56,927 nt of DNA from an uncultured Clostridia bacterium (GCA_948472945.1 CAOKVX010000017.1:1-56927), one strand, 5' to 3'; shown: positions 7,793-18,210, numbered from the stretch's first letter. Notes: generated from the sequence alone by a model not told the origin. Numbers and translations are program-made.

Positions 7793-10700
7793 TTACTCTA
7801 GCGGCTCCGCTTTCTGCTGTTCAATATATTCTTTCAGCTCCGTATGTAATTTACCTCTGACGCTTAAAATACCTGTAACATTAAAATACTCTTTCGCCCT
7901 GTCAATATCCGCATTTTTTTCTAATTCTCCAAGAAGTATATTGTCAACCTTTCCGCCGTTAGTGTCAATGTATAGTGTATATAATTCTTTAAAATCAACT
8001 CCGACTTTCTCGGCGAAAGCTTCTATATTTTGTCTGGCCTCCCTAAAGGAGTACTCTTCAATATATGTCAAAAATGTTTTGTTTTCTTCGACAATGAGTA
8101 TTCCGCTTTTCACATCGTCAAGAACCTGCTTTGCATACTTTTGTTTCTTTGCAGGTAATATGCCGATATTCTTTTTAATCTCTTCTATCGCTTTCGCCTG
8201 CCTTTTAAGCTGCTCCTCCTGTGTGCTGATATCCTTCAGCGTCACAATTTTAAACTGGGCTTCAAGATACTCCGCGTCAATCTTGTCCATCTCTATCGTT
8301 GACAGATTGGTCGGCATATCAAATCCGGGCTTTCTATTTATGATTCTGCCGCTTACGTTTGACGGCAAATCCTGATACCTTTTTGTCAGAATGCGATATG
8401 TCATTTCATCAAAATTTAAGGCGGCTCCAAACTCATTGTCCCACTTTAGCCCTTGCAGCATTGCCGTCCTCAGCGTGCTTTTCAGACGATAAAATTCTTT
8501 TCTGAATTTCTGTCTGTTAACATCCGTTCTCGGGAGCTGTTCAAAATTTTCTATATTATCAATTGCAAAAATATCACAAATATTTTTAAATGTATTATTA
8601 AGCGTTTTTATGTTCTCGTCGAGGTCGTCAACCTGTACGTTTGCATAATCACCCTGGCAATAGAGTTTAAGCGCCTCGGTAAGATTTCTCTTCATCGTAT
8701 AAATTTTGCGGTAAAACTTAACCAGTCCCAACGGCTTTTCATTGTTGTCGTATACACGGTTTGTCCTTGAAATCGCCTGAATCAGGTTATCATTATCCAT
8801 AACTCTGTCAAGGTACAGCACATTTACATATTGCGAATCAAAACCGGTTAACAACATATCAAAAACTATTACGATATCGATGCATTTGTCATGATTATTT
8901 CCTATTTCGGTATATGGCTTTGAGTGGGACAATCTCGCCATCAAATCCTCTTTAAATTTGACGCATTTTGAGTCTGTCTTCCAGTTAAGCTCCAAATCAA
9001 AAGTTTGCGCGTAATTTTCCACAATCTCGCTCAAAGCCTTTTCTTTTTCAAACTCATCGCCATAATTGGTATCTAAGTTAGTATCAAAAAGCGCCGTCAC
9101 GTGCAACTCCGGTTTCAAATCTCTGAACAGTTTCCAATACTTATAAACTTCAGGGATTGATGTTGTCGCTAAAATACCATGAAACAGCGTTCCATTTTCA
9201 CCGTTGGCAATGGAATCAAAATTGCTTATTATGTTTTTTACAACTTTCATTCTATGCTTACCATTGTTGTATTGCGATGACACCAGATAGTCCTCGATTC
9301 CTTTTATATTGCGTCCGTTTTTATCTTTCTTTATATTACCTCTCTCATCATGCTCGGTTGCCATAGGGGCTTTTTCCATAAAATATCTATATATCTTCCA
9401 CTTTTCAGGGTCTTTTTTTGCCGCTTCTACAGTCTTTGATTTACTCTCGTCTAACGCCACGTTCATTCGAAGAACCGTGTCGTCATATGTTTTTTCTCCC
9501 TTTGGGTAGAAGCCTAAAACATTGCCGTCGCGTATGCCTGTCGCAAGGGAATACACCGCAAGGCATCTTCCGAACACAGATTCCGTCGTCATCTCGCCCG
9601 CACGCATATTGTCGGGAAATATAGGCGTGCCTGTAAACCCAATAAACAGAGCGTTGTAAAACGTATGTTTTAAATTCTGGTGCATATCGCCAAACTGAGA
9701 GCGATGCGCCTCGTCTATTATAAATACGATTCTCTTCCTTTTAATCTCCTCCAGCTCGTCTTTACGTTCCCGCACTTTCTCATCTGTTATATTTGAGATT
9801 TTTTGAATAGAAGTTATAAGCATTTGATTATCAGAATCTTTGCTTACAAGTTTATTGAACAAATCAGCCGTACTTTTTGTCTCAACAACTTTCCTGCCAA
9901 CCGGAGCAAAAGAATTGTACTCTTTAGTGGACTGACTGTCCAAAGCCTTTCTGTCGACCAGAAAAACAACATTATCGGCATAGCATCTATCTATAATAAG
10001 CTGTCCTGCCTTAAAAGAAGTCATGGTTTTTCCGCCGCCGGTCGTACACCACACAAATCCTCCAAGCTGGTCATGGTCTCCCCATTTTTGCTTTGCGGCG
10101 CGATTCACTATCGCTTTGATGGCGGCAGTCTGATAGCTTCGGCACACTTTCAACGTATCTTTTCCTTTATCGGCGATACAATAATATCCTATCAGATTAT
10201 GCGCTTCGGGAATTGATAAAATTCTTGATTCACCGTCTATTATCTCTTTCCAGCTGCGAATAATATTATTATCCCTGTCGCTCCAATGAAAAAAGAAGGC
10301 CGGATTCATTTTATCTGCGGTGCCGGGATTTGCGAAATACAGGGCGTCTTCCGGAGTAATCGCCCAAAACACCTGCACAAGGCCCATGAATCCCTGAAAT
10401 TTTCTCTCCTGAATATACTTCTTTATCTGGTTTGACGCCTCAGATATGTCTACGTCGCTCGCTTTTAATTCAATATGAATTACGGGAATACCGTTAATCA
10501 AAAGCGTTAAATCGCCTCTTCTGTCACGCGTATCCTCCTCAAGGTTAAACACGACCTGTTCGGCAATTTGATATTTCGACGTTCCGCCCGCCACTTCATT
10601 TGGAGAAATTATATTTACAAATACATCCTGTCCCGCATGTTTTTTATCAGGCGAATCTCCGTCGCGCCTGACAGGCACGTCTTTTCCCGTAATAAATATA

Positions 10701-10951
10701 TTAGACTTGACCGGCGTATTGGCCTGTTCCCGCACGGTATCCATAAGCCTGTCCATTTCCGATTCGGAGAGTGGGACATTGTTTAACACTAAACGGTTTC
10801 TGTCAAATATTATATCTCTCCAGTTTTCAACTAAATCGGGAATCGTCTTATGGTATAAAACTTCCCCGCTCCAGCCTCTTTTCTTTAACAGCTCTACAAA
10901 ATCTTTCTCAAAATTTAGTTCTCCGTTTTTACCTATGTATGCTTCCGCCAT
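7793..10951 (-). CDS. hsdR: Type I restriction enzyme, HsdR subunit
   Basis: 1052 residues from ATG 10951, preceded by AGGAGGAG; an ATG at 10984 lacks such a site. The N-terminal nuclease domain has the PD-(D/E)xK core GDLTLL..HIELKA near residues 145-165. The translocase has Walker A TTGGGKTMTS (about 302), DEAH (about 420) and GFTGTP. The C-terminal part is helical and probably contacts HsdM. It cuts unmodified DNA far from the recognition site after ATP-driven translocation. It is the last gene of hsdM-hsdS-hsdR, separated from hsdS by a 145-bp gap with nested inverted repeats. All key motifs are present. Confidence 0.96.
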   Translation of the reverse strand: MAEAYIGKNGELNFEKDFVELLKKRGWSGEVLYHKTIPDLVENWRDIIFDRNRLVLNNVPLSESEMDRLMDTVREQANTPVKSNIFITGKDVPVRRDGDSPDKKHAGQDVFVNIISPNEVAGGTSKYQIAEQVVFNLEEDTRDRRGDLTLLINGIPVIHIELKASDVDISEASNQIKKYIQERKFQGFMGLVQVFWAITPEDALYFANPGTADKMNPAFFFHWSDRDNNIIRSWKEIIDGESRILSIPEAHNLIGYYCIADKGKDTLKVCRSYQTAAIKAIVNRAAKQKWGDHDQLGGFVWCTTGGGKTMTSFKAGQLIIDRCYADNVVFLVDRKALDSQSTKEYNSFAPVGRKVVETKSTADLFNKLVSKDSDNQMLITSIQKISNITDEKVRERKDELEEIKRKRIVFIIDEAHRSQFGDMHQNLKHTFYNALFIGFTGTPIFPDNMRAGEMTTESVFGRCLAVYSLATGIRDGNVLGFYPKGEKTYDDTVLRMNVALDESKSKTVEAAKKDPEKWKIYRYFMEKAPMATEHDERGNIKKDKNGRNIKGIEDYLVSSQYNNGKHRMKVVKNIISNFDSIANGENGTLFHGILATTSIPEVYKYWKLFRDLKPELHVTALFDTNLDTNYGDEFEKEKALSEIVENYAQTFDLELNWKTDSKCVKFKEDLMARLSHSKPYTEIGNNHDKCIDIVIVFDMLLTGFDSQYVNVLYLDRVMDNDNLIQAISRTNRVYDNNEKPLGLVKFYRKIYTMKRNLTEALKLYCQGDYANVQVDDLDENIKTLNNTFKNICDIFAIDNIENFEQLPRTDVNRQKFRKEFYRLKSTLRTAMLQGLKWDNEFGAALNFDEMTYRILTKRYQDLPSNVSGRIINRKPGFDMPTNLSTIEMDKIDAEYLEAQFKIVTLKDISTQEEQLKRQAKAIEEIKKNIGILPAKKQKYAKQVLDDVKSGILIVEENKTFLTYIEEYSFREARQNIEAFAEKVGVDFKELYTLYIDTNGGKVDNILLGELEKNADIDRAKEYFNVTGILSVRGKLHTELKEYIEQQKAEPLE

Positions 10952-10985
10952 GTAACTCCTCCTATACAAATACCTTATATGCAAA

Positions 10986-11091
10986 TGCGAAACTTTGTTC
11001 TTACAAACTTCCGTTGTACAATATAGATAATCACCTGCTTATGAAATTGTCTATATTGCATAACCGGGTTATGTAAATATGGACTTTCGCA
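10986..11091. repeat. Nested inverted repeats between hsdS and hsdR
   Basis: Three perfect inverted pairs occupy about 106 bases: outer TGCGAAA (10986-10992) with TTTCGCA (11085-11091), middle CAATATAGA (11019-11027) with TCTATATTG (11050-11058), and a compact palindrome CATAACCGGGTTATG (11059-11073). The outer pair could be the ends of a miniature element; alternatively the RNA hairpins may separate hsdR expression from hsdMS. Confidence 0.55.
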
Positions 11092-11096
11092 AACGC

Positions 11097-12251
11097 CTAA
11101 AACATCTTATCTAACATTGCTTCTTTAAAAAGATTTAGTTTTTCGTACACGAGATGGTGCAGGGTGATAAGGTTGTCAAGTTCTTTAAAATATAAACCAA
11201 TCTTCCTCTGCTCGTTCAACGATGGAATCATTATCTGTGTGTTATAAATTGCATTTTTAGACAAACTCGGCACGCCTGTTGACTCATCCTTTTTCTCCCA
11301 TTCTACCGTCTGAAAAATATCATATATAAAATCTATATTTGAGGATTCACGTGGTATAACATAAAACAAAGTGTCTACAGTCCAAAATGGAGCGTGTAAA
11401 ATATATGGTTTATCAATTGTCCCTTTACGACCGATTCCTATAGCATCTCTTTCATAAGACAACGCCTCATTCACACTTAACATATATCCGCCTGTTCCAT
11501 ACACGGGAATATCCCCTGCAGACAGATGCTTATAATCTCTTCCACTAAATATATCCACGACATCTCCCAACTCACACTGTTCCCACTCACCACTAAAGCC
11601 CTTAAACCTTATCTCTGGAACCCTCTCACCATTTTTCGGAAACATTTTGTCAAGCATTGACTCCTTAAATAGTTTCAATTTTTCGCACTTAACCTTGTGT
11701 AAAGTCGTCAGCCTGTCAAGATTTTCAAAATAATCGCCTATTTTTCTCTGTTCTTCTTCCTTGGGATACGGTACAGGCATGTCAAAAAACACTTCATTTT
11801 TTATCGAAAACCTGTCAAACCTTGCGCCTGTATCTCCGTTGTAATACATGTATTGATGCCATTTATCTCCCTTAAAGAAAAATTCCAGAAATGATAAATC
11901 TATATCGTGCATATTAAAAATAGTGTAAAGCGGCGACATAACGCCTTTTCTATTCAGTTTATTGCGATTAATCGGTCCTACTGGGGCCATAGCGGAAATG
12001 CGGGGATTATAGACGAAATCATTTTCTCCAATCACATAATATCCGCCAATATTTTCGGCGTTCGACACATCATGGTCAAAATAATCTCTCTGGCTGATAA
12101 CTCCATATTCCGCCGAGTTTGTAAATGTTTCCGAGACAGCTAAATCTATATTTTTTTTATTGACCTTTTCAGCTACATCCATCAATTTACGTTCTTCCCA
12201 ATCGTCAGCAAAGTCTTTAAACCTCACCTCTGGAACATTTCTTTTTTCCAT
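11097..12251 (-). CDS. hsdS: Type I restriction enzyme, HsdS specificity subunit
   Basis: 384 residues with the usual two halves. Each half is a target-recognition domain followed by a conserved helix. The repeats PEVRFKDFADDWEERKL (residues 8-24) and PEIRFKGFSGEWEQCEL (about 212-228) mark the two half starts, and EEQRKIGDYF and NEQRKIGLYF lead into the helices ending with KLFKESMLDKMF and NLFKEAMLDKMF. Each recognition domain reads one half of a bipartite DNA site. The ATG overlaps the hsdM stop by one base (TAATG), so translation is coupled. The gene is intact; no second hsdS copy for shuffling is visible nearby. Confidence 0.95.
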   Translation of the reverse strand: MEKRNVPEVRFKDFADDWEERKLMDVAEKVNKKNIDLAVSETFTNSAEYGVISQRDYFDHDVSNAENIGGYYVIGENDFVYNPRISAMAPVGPINRNKLNRKGVMSPLYTIFNMHDIDLSFLEFFFKGDKWHQYMYYNGDTGARFDRFSIKNEVFFDMPVPYPKEEEQRKIGDYFENLDRLTTLHKVKCEKLKLFKESMLDKMFPKNGERVPEIRFKGFSGEWEQCELGDVVDIFSGRDYKHLSAGDIPVYGTGGYMLSVNEALSYERDAIGIGRKGTIDKPYILHAPFWTVDTLFYVIPRESSNIDFIYDIFQTVEWEKKDESTGVPSLSKNAIYNTQIMIPSLNEQRKIGLYFKELDNLITLHHLVYEKLNLFKEAMLDKMF

Positions 12252-14968
12252 TACTGCAGTCCCCTCCTGAAAATATCAATCGCCTCCATGTCGGACGGGC
12301 TGCCGCATAATTGTTCAAACATACCATTCAACGACGAGTTAAGATTGACTATTTGTTCGTCAAGCTCCGGTAAAGGATTCCTATATTTCTCTTTCAAAGA
12401 TTCAAGGGCTTTTACAAGCCTCATCATTACCTGCTTTACATCCTCGTCAATGTTAAACATAACCGGGTCAATCCACTTTTCGGCGAGCAAATCGTCAACT
12501 TCTCTGTCTGAGAGATTGGCGAGTTTATTAATCGCTTTATTTTCAAGCTCCTCGGACAATTCTTTTATTTCCCTGTTAACAATGGTTTTTTGTTCCATCT
12601 TTTTTATTATTGTAACTATCTTACCCTCTTCCGTAGACATATCAAACTCGTGATTAAGCTTTAGAAGGCCTATATATGTACTTACGGCCGCCGCCCCGTA
12701 TGTAGAGTCTTTATTTTGTTTCATCTCATTCCATCTGATTTCTGGATGGCCGTTTATAAAATCAACTTTTTCCTGTTTTTTATTTAACCTCAAATATTCT
12801 TCCAACGTGTCTGTCTCAGGAAGTGACAATTTGCATAAAATAAGCTTTACTTCATCCCTGATTTTTTTAATATCCATTTTGCTGTTGTCGTCAATGTTTT
12901 CTTTTGATAAATTTGACTTCGTATCCTCATCCAACTCATTCCACAAATCACTTATTGTGCTTTCAACTGAAGAATACTCAGCTTTAAGACTGTCAATAAT
13001 CTTAAGCTCTGATTCAAAATAGCGTTTTTGAATCATGCCAATCGGAATAATTTTTCCTTTTATGCCCTTTTGTACTTCCACATATTTTTTTGCTGCGCTG
13101 TCCTTTTGAAGGACTATGTTTGGTTCAATCTCGCGGAAAATCTGTTTTCCTTCATTTTTTATTCTGATTAAATCATTGTCTACAATGTCCCAATCATCCG
13201 AAAACGCCTGAAATACCGAATAACTGTCTAACAGCTTCACATCTCCATAAACCCTGAATAACCGCTCAACAATTTTGTCATGTACGTTGACATCAACGGC
13301 ATTTCTAATTAAAGAGGCTGTCAGATATTCTCTAAATTCTCGTGAAATTATTCCAATATCTGAAATATATTTTGTTACATTTTCATCTGAAAATACAACC
13401 TCTTTTATGTCGACAGGCTTAAATTTGTAATAATCATTTTGTAAATCAAATATTTGAGACTTTATTTCGGGAAATTCCGTCCAATATTCGTCATATACAG
13501 AAAGGCTTTTCTCTGAAACGCTTCCTGTCATGACAGAATAAGGGTCAGCGGCCTCTTTCTTCTCCACAGAGGAGACGTACCTTGGAATATTTAAATTATA
13601 ATCATTCTCTTCTATCTCAACCAGCTCTGCGACCTTTGAAAAATTTTTTATATTTTTTCTTTCCTTTACGGTATCGAATATCTTTTTGATATCCATTTCC
13701 CTTAATACATTCTGAGTTCCCTCTCTTGCATACGAAGCGGACGCGTCTATAAATAACACGTCGCTGTCTTTTCTTCCCTTTGACAGAACCATGACAATGA
13801 CAGGAATTTCTGTTGAAAAAAACATATTGCCCGGAAATCCTATGATTGTCTCAATGTTATGATTTTGTATAAGGTTTTTTCTAATCTGATATTCCGCCGC
13901 GCCGCGGAACAAAACGCCATGAGGTAAAACAATAGCCATAATACCGTCTTTTTCCTTTACATGATAAAGACAGTGCAATAAAAATGCATAGTCGGCCTTC
14001 TTTTGCGGGGCAAGGCCGTAATTAAATCTTTTATCCAGTTTGTAATCATCGGGATTCCATCCCTGGCTGTAAGGGGGATTTGAGACCACCGCGTCTACGG
14101 GAAGCGCCTCGTATGCTTTATCCTCGTCAAAATATGGCCAGTCGTCCTTCAGAGTGTCACCATTTCGCACAAAGATATGTTGAATAGGTATATCCTGCAT
14201 AAATAAATTCATTTTTGCGAGGTTACAGGTTTCCGTTATAAGCTCCTGCCCAAAATATTTAATTTTATTACAATCTAAATATTTTCCTACCTCCTGCCCT
14301 ATATTTAAAAGAAGCCCGCCTGTTCCTAGCGTCGGGTCGTAAACGCTTACTTCATCCCTGTCCTTCAATCTATCCGCCACAATCTTTGCCATCAGGGAGG
14401 TAAGGCCGTGAGGGGTGTAGAAAGCCCCGTCCTTTTTTGCCTCGCTTGAGAACTGCTTAATCAAATACTCATAAATATATCCGAGAACGTCATAATCCTT
14501 GCTCTTAGGCGGAATCTGGCAGATTAATTCTACGATGCTTCGAACGGCGCTGTCGCGTGAACCGGCATTTTCCCCGAGCTTTGTAAGCCCTGACGCCAGC
14601 ACTGAAAAAATATTTTCAAAAAACTTTTGATATCTAATGTCTATATTATCATAAAACCTGCCAATCGCCTCCGAAACATCCCTGGCGCCAAGGTGTATTC
14701 CTCTATTCCTCCACACAGAAAACAAATCGTCGTAAGCGATAAAATATCCGTTGCGGTCCATAAACATGACGATTGTATCTTTATCTACATCTTTTAATTC
14801 TTCCTCTGATTCTCCTCCAATTTCTTTTAAATAGCTGAGTTCTTTGTCTGAAAGATATTTATAAAACATAAAACCGAGAATATAATCCTTATACTCGCTT
14901 GCTTTAATATTTTTTCTCAGTTCATTTGCAGTCGCCCATATTCTTGTGGCTAACTCTTGTTTCGTCAT
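12251..14968 (-). CDS. hsdM: Type I restriction enzyme, HsdM methyltransferase
   Basis: 905 residues with AGGAGG-like GGAGG ahead of the ATG. The N-terminal helical domain (about 1-150) is followed by an N6-adenine methylase: motif I YDPTLGTGGLLL (about 213) and catalytic NPPYSQGW (about 299). It methylates adenine in the site chosen by HsdS. The protein is much longer than the common 500-residue HsdM; residues 500-905 form a long helical extension with several charged coiled-coil-like stretches. Long HsdM proteins of this type occur in Firmicutes, so this need not be a novel fusion. It is the first gene of the operon. Confidence 0.95.
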   Translation of the reverse strand: MTKQELATRIWATANELRKNIKASEYKDYILGFMFYKYLSDKELSYLKEIGGESEEELKDVDKDTIVMFMDRNGYFIAYDDLFSVWRNRGIHLGARDVSEAIGRFYDNIDIRYQKFFENIFSVLASGLTKLGENAGSRDSAVRSIVELICQIPPKSKDYDVLGYIYEYLIKQFSSEAKKDGAFYTPHGLTSLMAKIVADRLKDRDEVSVYDPTLGTGGLLLNIGQEVGKYLDCNKIKYFGQELITETCNLAKMNLFMQDIPIQHIFVRNGDTLKDDWPYFDEDKAYEALPVDAVVSNPPYSQGWNPDDYKLDKRFNYGLAPQKKADYAFLLHCLYHVKEKDGIMAIVLPHGVLFRGAAEYQIRKNLIQNHNIETIIGFPGNMFFSTEIPVIVMVLSKGRKDSDVLFIDASASYAREGTQNVLREMDIKKIFDTVKERKNIKNFSKVAELVEIEENDYNLNIPRYVSSVEKKEAADPYSVMTGSVSEKSLSVYDEYWTEFPEIKSQIFDLQNDYYKFKPVDIKEVVFSDENVTKYISDIGIISREFREYLTASLIRNAVDVNVHDKIVERLFRVYGDVKLLDSYSVFQAFSDDWDIVDNDLIRIKNEGKQIFREIEPNIVLQKDSAAKKYVEVQKGIKGKIIPIGMIQKRYFESELKIIDSLKAEYSSVESTISDLWNELDEDTKSNLSKENIDDNSKMDIKKIRDEVKLILCKLSLPETDTLEEYLRLNKKQEKVDFINGHPEIRWNEMKQNKDSTYGAAAVSTYIGLLKLNHEFDMSTEEGKIVTIIKKMEQKTIVNREIKELSEELENKAINKLANLSDREVDDLLAEKWIDPVMFNIDEDVKQVMMRLVKALESLKEKYRNPLPELDEQIVNLNSSLNGMFEQLCGSPSDMEAIDIFRRGLQ

Positions 14969-15620
14969 TGTGCTTCCTCCGGCCGTATTTTTTATTTCAA
15001 TATAGTTTTTATAATTTAATTAAGTCAAAATAATACATTCAACACACCATTCATTATACCGCTTAAAATGGCGCAGTCAAATTAAATTGTGTCTACAAAA
15101 CAAAGAATGTCGCTTGCGCACCTTATTATATAAACAAAGAGCCATATACTTATTTTTACATAAGTACATGGCCTCCCATCTGTCCTCTGTCATAGCCTGC
15201 TCTCACACGTAATCAAATATCCCGCAGCAAACCCGCTTTTAATTCGCTGCGTTTTCGAGCATAAATCTGTCATGCAATATGCTTCATGCTATTTACATTT
15301 ACTCAGTTCTTCCACCAAGTCAGCAGCTCCTCATAGTCAAATACCCCAGAAACCCAATAACTACATCTGTACTCGGAATCTCAATTAGAGGATTTCACTT
15401 TTGCACTGCACTTTCAATGCCTCCGTCAGAATAATATTTATTATACTAACATTTAATTTTACAGTTTTATTTAATTATACCTCTTTTTTACCCAATTTAC
15501 TACTACTTTCATAAATATACGTCTAATCTGTTTTTTCAGGCTAGTCAGACAATACCGTTTACAAAATTTATATAAAGTAGTATAATATTATACATATTTA
15601 TACAATTAAGGAGAATTATA
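14969..15620. other. Long intergenic region with decayed repeats
   Basis: No gene is supported over about 650 bases between divergent genes. Degenerate copies of the AGTCAAATACCCCG repeat occur near 15211-15230 and 15335-15350. Just upstream of the next gene, AT-rich sequence (about 15565-15610) probably holds its promoter. The remainder shows nothing I can name. Confidence 0.45.
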
Positions 15621-16193
15621 GTGTTTGATAAAATAAGTGAAATAATAAAAATAGCATTGCCACCTATTATTACAGGTTTTATGGGTTTCGTGCTTTCTAA
15701 ACAAAAAAATAATAATTTAGACAATATGAAAATATCTTACAAAGAAGTATATTTTCCTCTTTACAGATATATTACTTTAAATGAATATAATATTGATAAA
15801 GACAAGTTGATTGAATATGGTAAAAAATATATAGAAAACTATTTTATATATTTAGATAAATCTACATACCACTGCTTCAAAAAATTTGAAGCAGAAAAAG
15901 ATGATAAAACATTAAGTGAATTTGAAAACAATATAAGACTAATAAATTCTTATTTAAGAAAAAAATTAAATTATTTAGAGTCAAGCTCCTTTAGCACATA
16001 TTCATTTTCTACTTCTGACAAAAAAATGTTTTATTTAATTATATATACATCACTTACATATGTATTCTATTTTATGTATAATATTTTTAGTGATATGATT
16101 CTATTAAATTATATTTTTATTTCCCTTTCCTTTATTTTCTTAATCGCCAGCACTATTCTATTATTACAATTGGTTAAAAACATATTTTATTAA
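15621..16193 (+). CDS. AT-rich membrane protein of unknown function
   Basis: 190 residues starting at GTG 15621 with AAGGAG 7-8 bases upstream. I do not recognise the family. A weak hydrophobic segment near the N-terminus (IALPPIITGFMGFVLS) is followed by a charged helical region (30-125) and two strong membrane helices at the C-terminus (about 135-155 and 162-185). The soluble part faces the cytoplasm if the last two helices form a hairpin. Its base composition is clearly more AT-rich than typA downstream, suggesting acquired DNA. It lies beside the restriction system, so a defence-linked role is possible but unproven. Confidence 0.75.
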   Translation: MFDKISEIIKIALPPIITGFMGFVLSKQKNNNLDNMKISYKEVYFPLYRYITLNEYNIDKDKLIEYGKKYIENYFIYLDKSTYHCFKKFEAEKDDKTLSEFENNIRLINSYLRKKLNYLESSSFSTYSFSTSDKKMFYLIIYTSLTYVFYFMYNIFSDMILLNYIFISLSFIFLIASTILLLQLVKNIFY

Positions 16194-16268
16194 ATTAACC
16201 GCATAAATTAATACTTGTGAGGGGTTGAATTTTGTAAAATACCAGTCTATAATATTTTTCGGCGTATT

Positions 16269-16320
16269 CAGTCAAATACCCGGAAGCAATCTTATGGGAC
16301 ATGGCATAGCCTCTTTTCGT
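16269..16320 (+). repeat. Degenerate copy of AGTCAAATACCC repeat
   Basis: AGTCAAATACCCGGAAGCAA followed by CTTATGGGACATGGCATAGC and CTCTTTTCG resembles the copy at 7031-7077. The hairpin arms are damaged here. It sits upstream of the typA promoter. Confidence 0.45.
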
Positions 16321-16330
16321 TTTTTAATTA

Positions 16331-16357
16331 TTGACATGATAAAATTATAAATATAAT
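16331..16357 (+). promoter_or_regulatory. Candidate sigma-A promoter of typA
   Basis: TTGACA (16331-16336) and TATAAT (16352-16357) are separated by 15 bases, slightly short of the usual 17, and lie about 27 bases ahead of the typA ATG. Confidence 0.5.
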
Positions 16358-16383
16358 CAAAAATAAACAGACGGGAGTATATC

Positions 16384-18210
16384 ATGATACGGGAAAGAGA
16401 AAATATAAGAAACATCGCAATTATAGCACACGTAGACCACGGAAAGACAACGCTTGTGGACGAGCTTCTAAAGCAGAGCGGCGTGTTCCGCTCGAATCAG
16501 GTTGTACAGAAGCGCGTTATGGACTCTAATGACTTAGAGCGCGAGCGCGGCATAACAATTCTCTCAAAAAATACTGCAGTATTTTATAACGACGTAAAAA
16601 TAAACATAATTGACACGCCCGGACATGCTGATTTCGGCGGAGAAGTTGAGCGAGTGCTCAAAATGGTAGACGGCGTTATTCTCGTAGTCGACGCATATGA
16701 GGGAGCGATGCCGCAGACTAAATTTGTCCTGAAAAAAGCGCTTGAACTCTCGCTGCCCGTTATCGTATGCGTCAACAAGATTGACCGTCCCGACGCAAGA
16801 CCCGACGAGGTTGTGGACGAGATTTTAGAACTATTCATCGACCTTGACGCAGACGACGAACAACTCGACTGTCCGTTTATATTCGCATCGGCAAAGGGAG
16901 GCTATGCCTCAAAATCACTTGATACAGAAACTGACAATATGGTTGATTTGTTTGAGACGATAATTGAATATATACCTGCGCCTGACGGTGACAGCGACGC
17001 AGACACACAAGTGCTTATCAGCACAATAGATTACAACGAGTATGTCGGACGTATCGGTATAGGTAAAGTTGACAACGGAAAGGTTTCCGTCAATCAGGAC
17101 GTTGTAATAGTAAACGCACATGATGAAAATAAAAATACACGCGTAAAGATAAGCAAGCTGTATGAATTTGACGGACTAAAACGTATTGAAGTCGACGAGG
17201 CCGGAGTTGGCTCTATAGTCGCAATTTCCGGAATTACAGATTTGCATATAGGAGATACACTGTGTTCTCCTGCTAATCCGGTCGCCATACCTTTCCAGAA
17301 AATATCTGAACCTACAATCTCAATGGATTTTATAGTAAACGACAGTCCGTTCGCCGGACGCGAGGGCAAGTTTGTCACATCACGTCATCTGCGCGAACGC
17401 CTGTTCAAAATGCTTAATACGGACGTAAGCCTGCGCGTCGAAGAGACAGATTCAACCGAAGCATTCAAGGTCTCCGGACGTGGTGAACTGCACCTGTCGG
17501 TGCTTATCGAAAATATGCGCCGCGAGGGGTATGAGTTTGCCGTCAGCAAAGCGGAAGTTTTGTATAAGACAGACGAAAAGGGACACAGGCTTGAACCTAT
17601 AGAGAGGGCCTACATTGATGTGCCCGACGAGTTTCAGGGTTCGGTTATAGAAAAACTCAGTAACAGAAAGGGCGAGCTTCAGGGAATGTCGCCGCTTGGC
17701 GCAGGGTACACAAGGCTTGAGTTCCTTATACCGTCGCGCGGACTAATCGGATACCGCGGCGAATTCATGACCGACACAAAAGGTAACGGCGTTATAAATA
17801 CCATATTTGAAGATTATGCGCCTTACAAGGGTGACATAGCCTACCGCAAACAGGGCTCGCTAATCGCATTTGAAACGGGCGAAGCCGTAACTTACGGGTT
17901 GTTCAACGCCCAGGAACGCGGAACGCTGTTTATCAGTCCGGGAGAGAAAGTATATAGCGGAATGATTGTCGGACAGAACGGTAAAACTGATGACATCGAA
18001 GTAAATGTATGCAAGAAAAAACAGCTTACAAACACCCGCGCATCGGGTTCCGACGACGCGCTAAGACTCACACCTCCTACAGTTCTGAGCCTTGAGCAGG
18101 CTCTCGAATATATTGACACGGACGAGCTGCTTGAAGTAACGCCGGAATCCCTAAGAATACGCAAAAAGATTCTCGACTCTACGCTGCGCTACCGCTCAAA
18201 GAAAAACTGA
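16384..18210 (+). CDS. typA: Translational GTPase TypA/BipA
   Basis: 608 residues, the normal length. GTPase motifs are AHVDHGKTTL (G1), RGITI (G2 region), DTPGHADFG (G3) and NKIDRPDA (G4). The EF-G-like beta-barrel, two alpha/beta domains and the BipA-specific C-terminal domain follow, with SRGLIGYRGEF and the conserved NTRASGSDDALRLTPP near the end. It binds the 70S ribosome and supports assembly of the large subunit and growth under stress. A GGGAG site lies 8 bases before the ATG. It seems monocistronic. Confidence 0.98.
   Translation: MIRERENIRNIAIIAHVDHGKTTLVDELLKQSGVFRSNQVVQKRVMDSNDLERERGITILSKNTAVFYNDVKINIIDTPGHADFGGEVERVLKMVDGVILVVDAYEGAMPQTKFVLKKALELSLPVIVCVNKIDRPDARPDEVVDEILELFIDLDADDEQLDCPFIFASAKGGYASKSLDTETDNMVDLFETIIEYIPAPDGDSDADTQVLISTIDYNEYVGRIGIGKVDNGKVSVNQDVVIVNAHDENKNTRVKISKLYEFDGLKRIEVDEAGVGSIVAISGITDLHIGDTLCSPANPVAIPFQKISEPTISMDFIVNDSPFAGREGKFVTSRHLRERLFKMLNTDVSLRVEETDSTEAFKVSGRGELHLSVLIENMRREGYEFAVSKAEVLYKTDEKGHRLEPIERAYIDVPDEFQGSVIEKLSNRKGELQGMSPLGAGYTRLEFLIPSRGLIGYRGEFMTDTKGNGVINTIFEDYAPYKGDIAYRKQGSLIAFETGEAVTYGLFNAQERGTLFISPGEKVYSGMIVGQNGKTDDIEVNVCKKKQLTNTRASGSDDALRLTPPTVLSLEQALEYIDTDELLEVTPESLRIRKKILDSTLRYRSKKN

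Noticed and set aside
11097-12251. Invertible hsdS shufflon
   Set aside because: Only one hsdS is present and no recombinase gene or second recognition-domain copy lies nearby.
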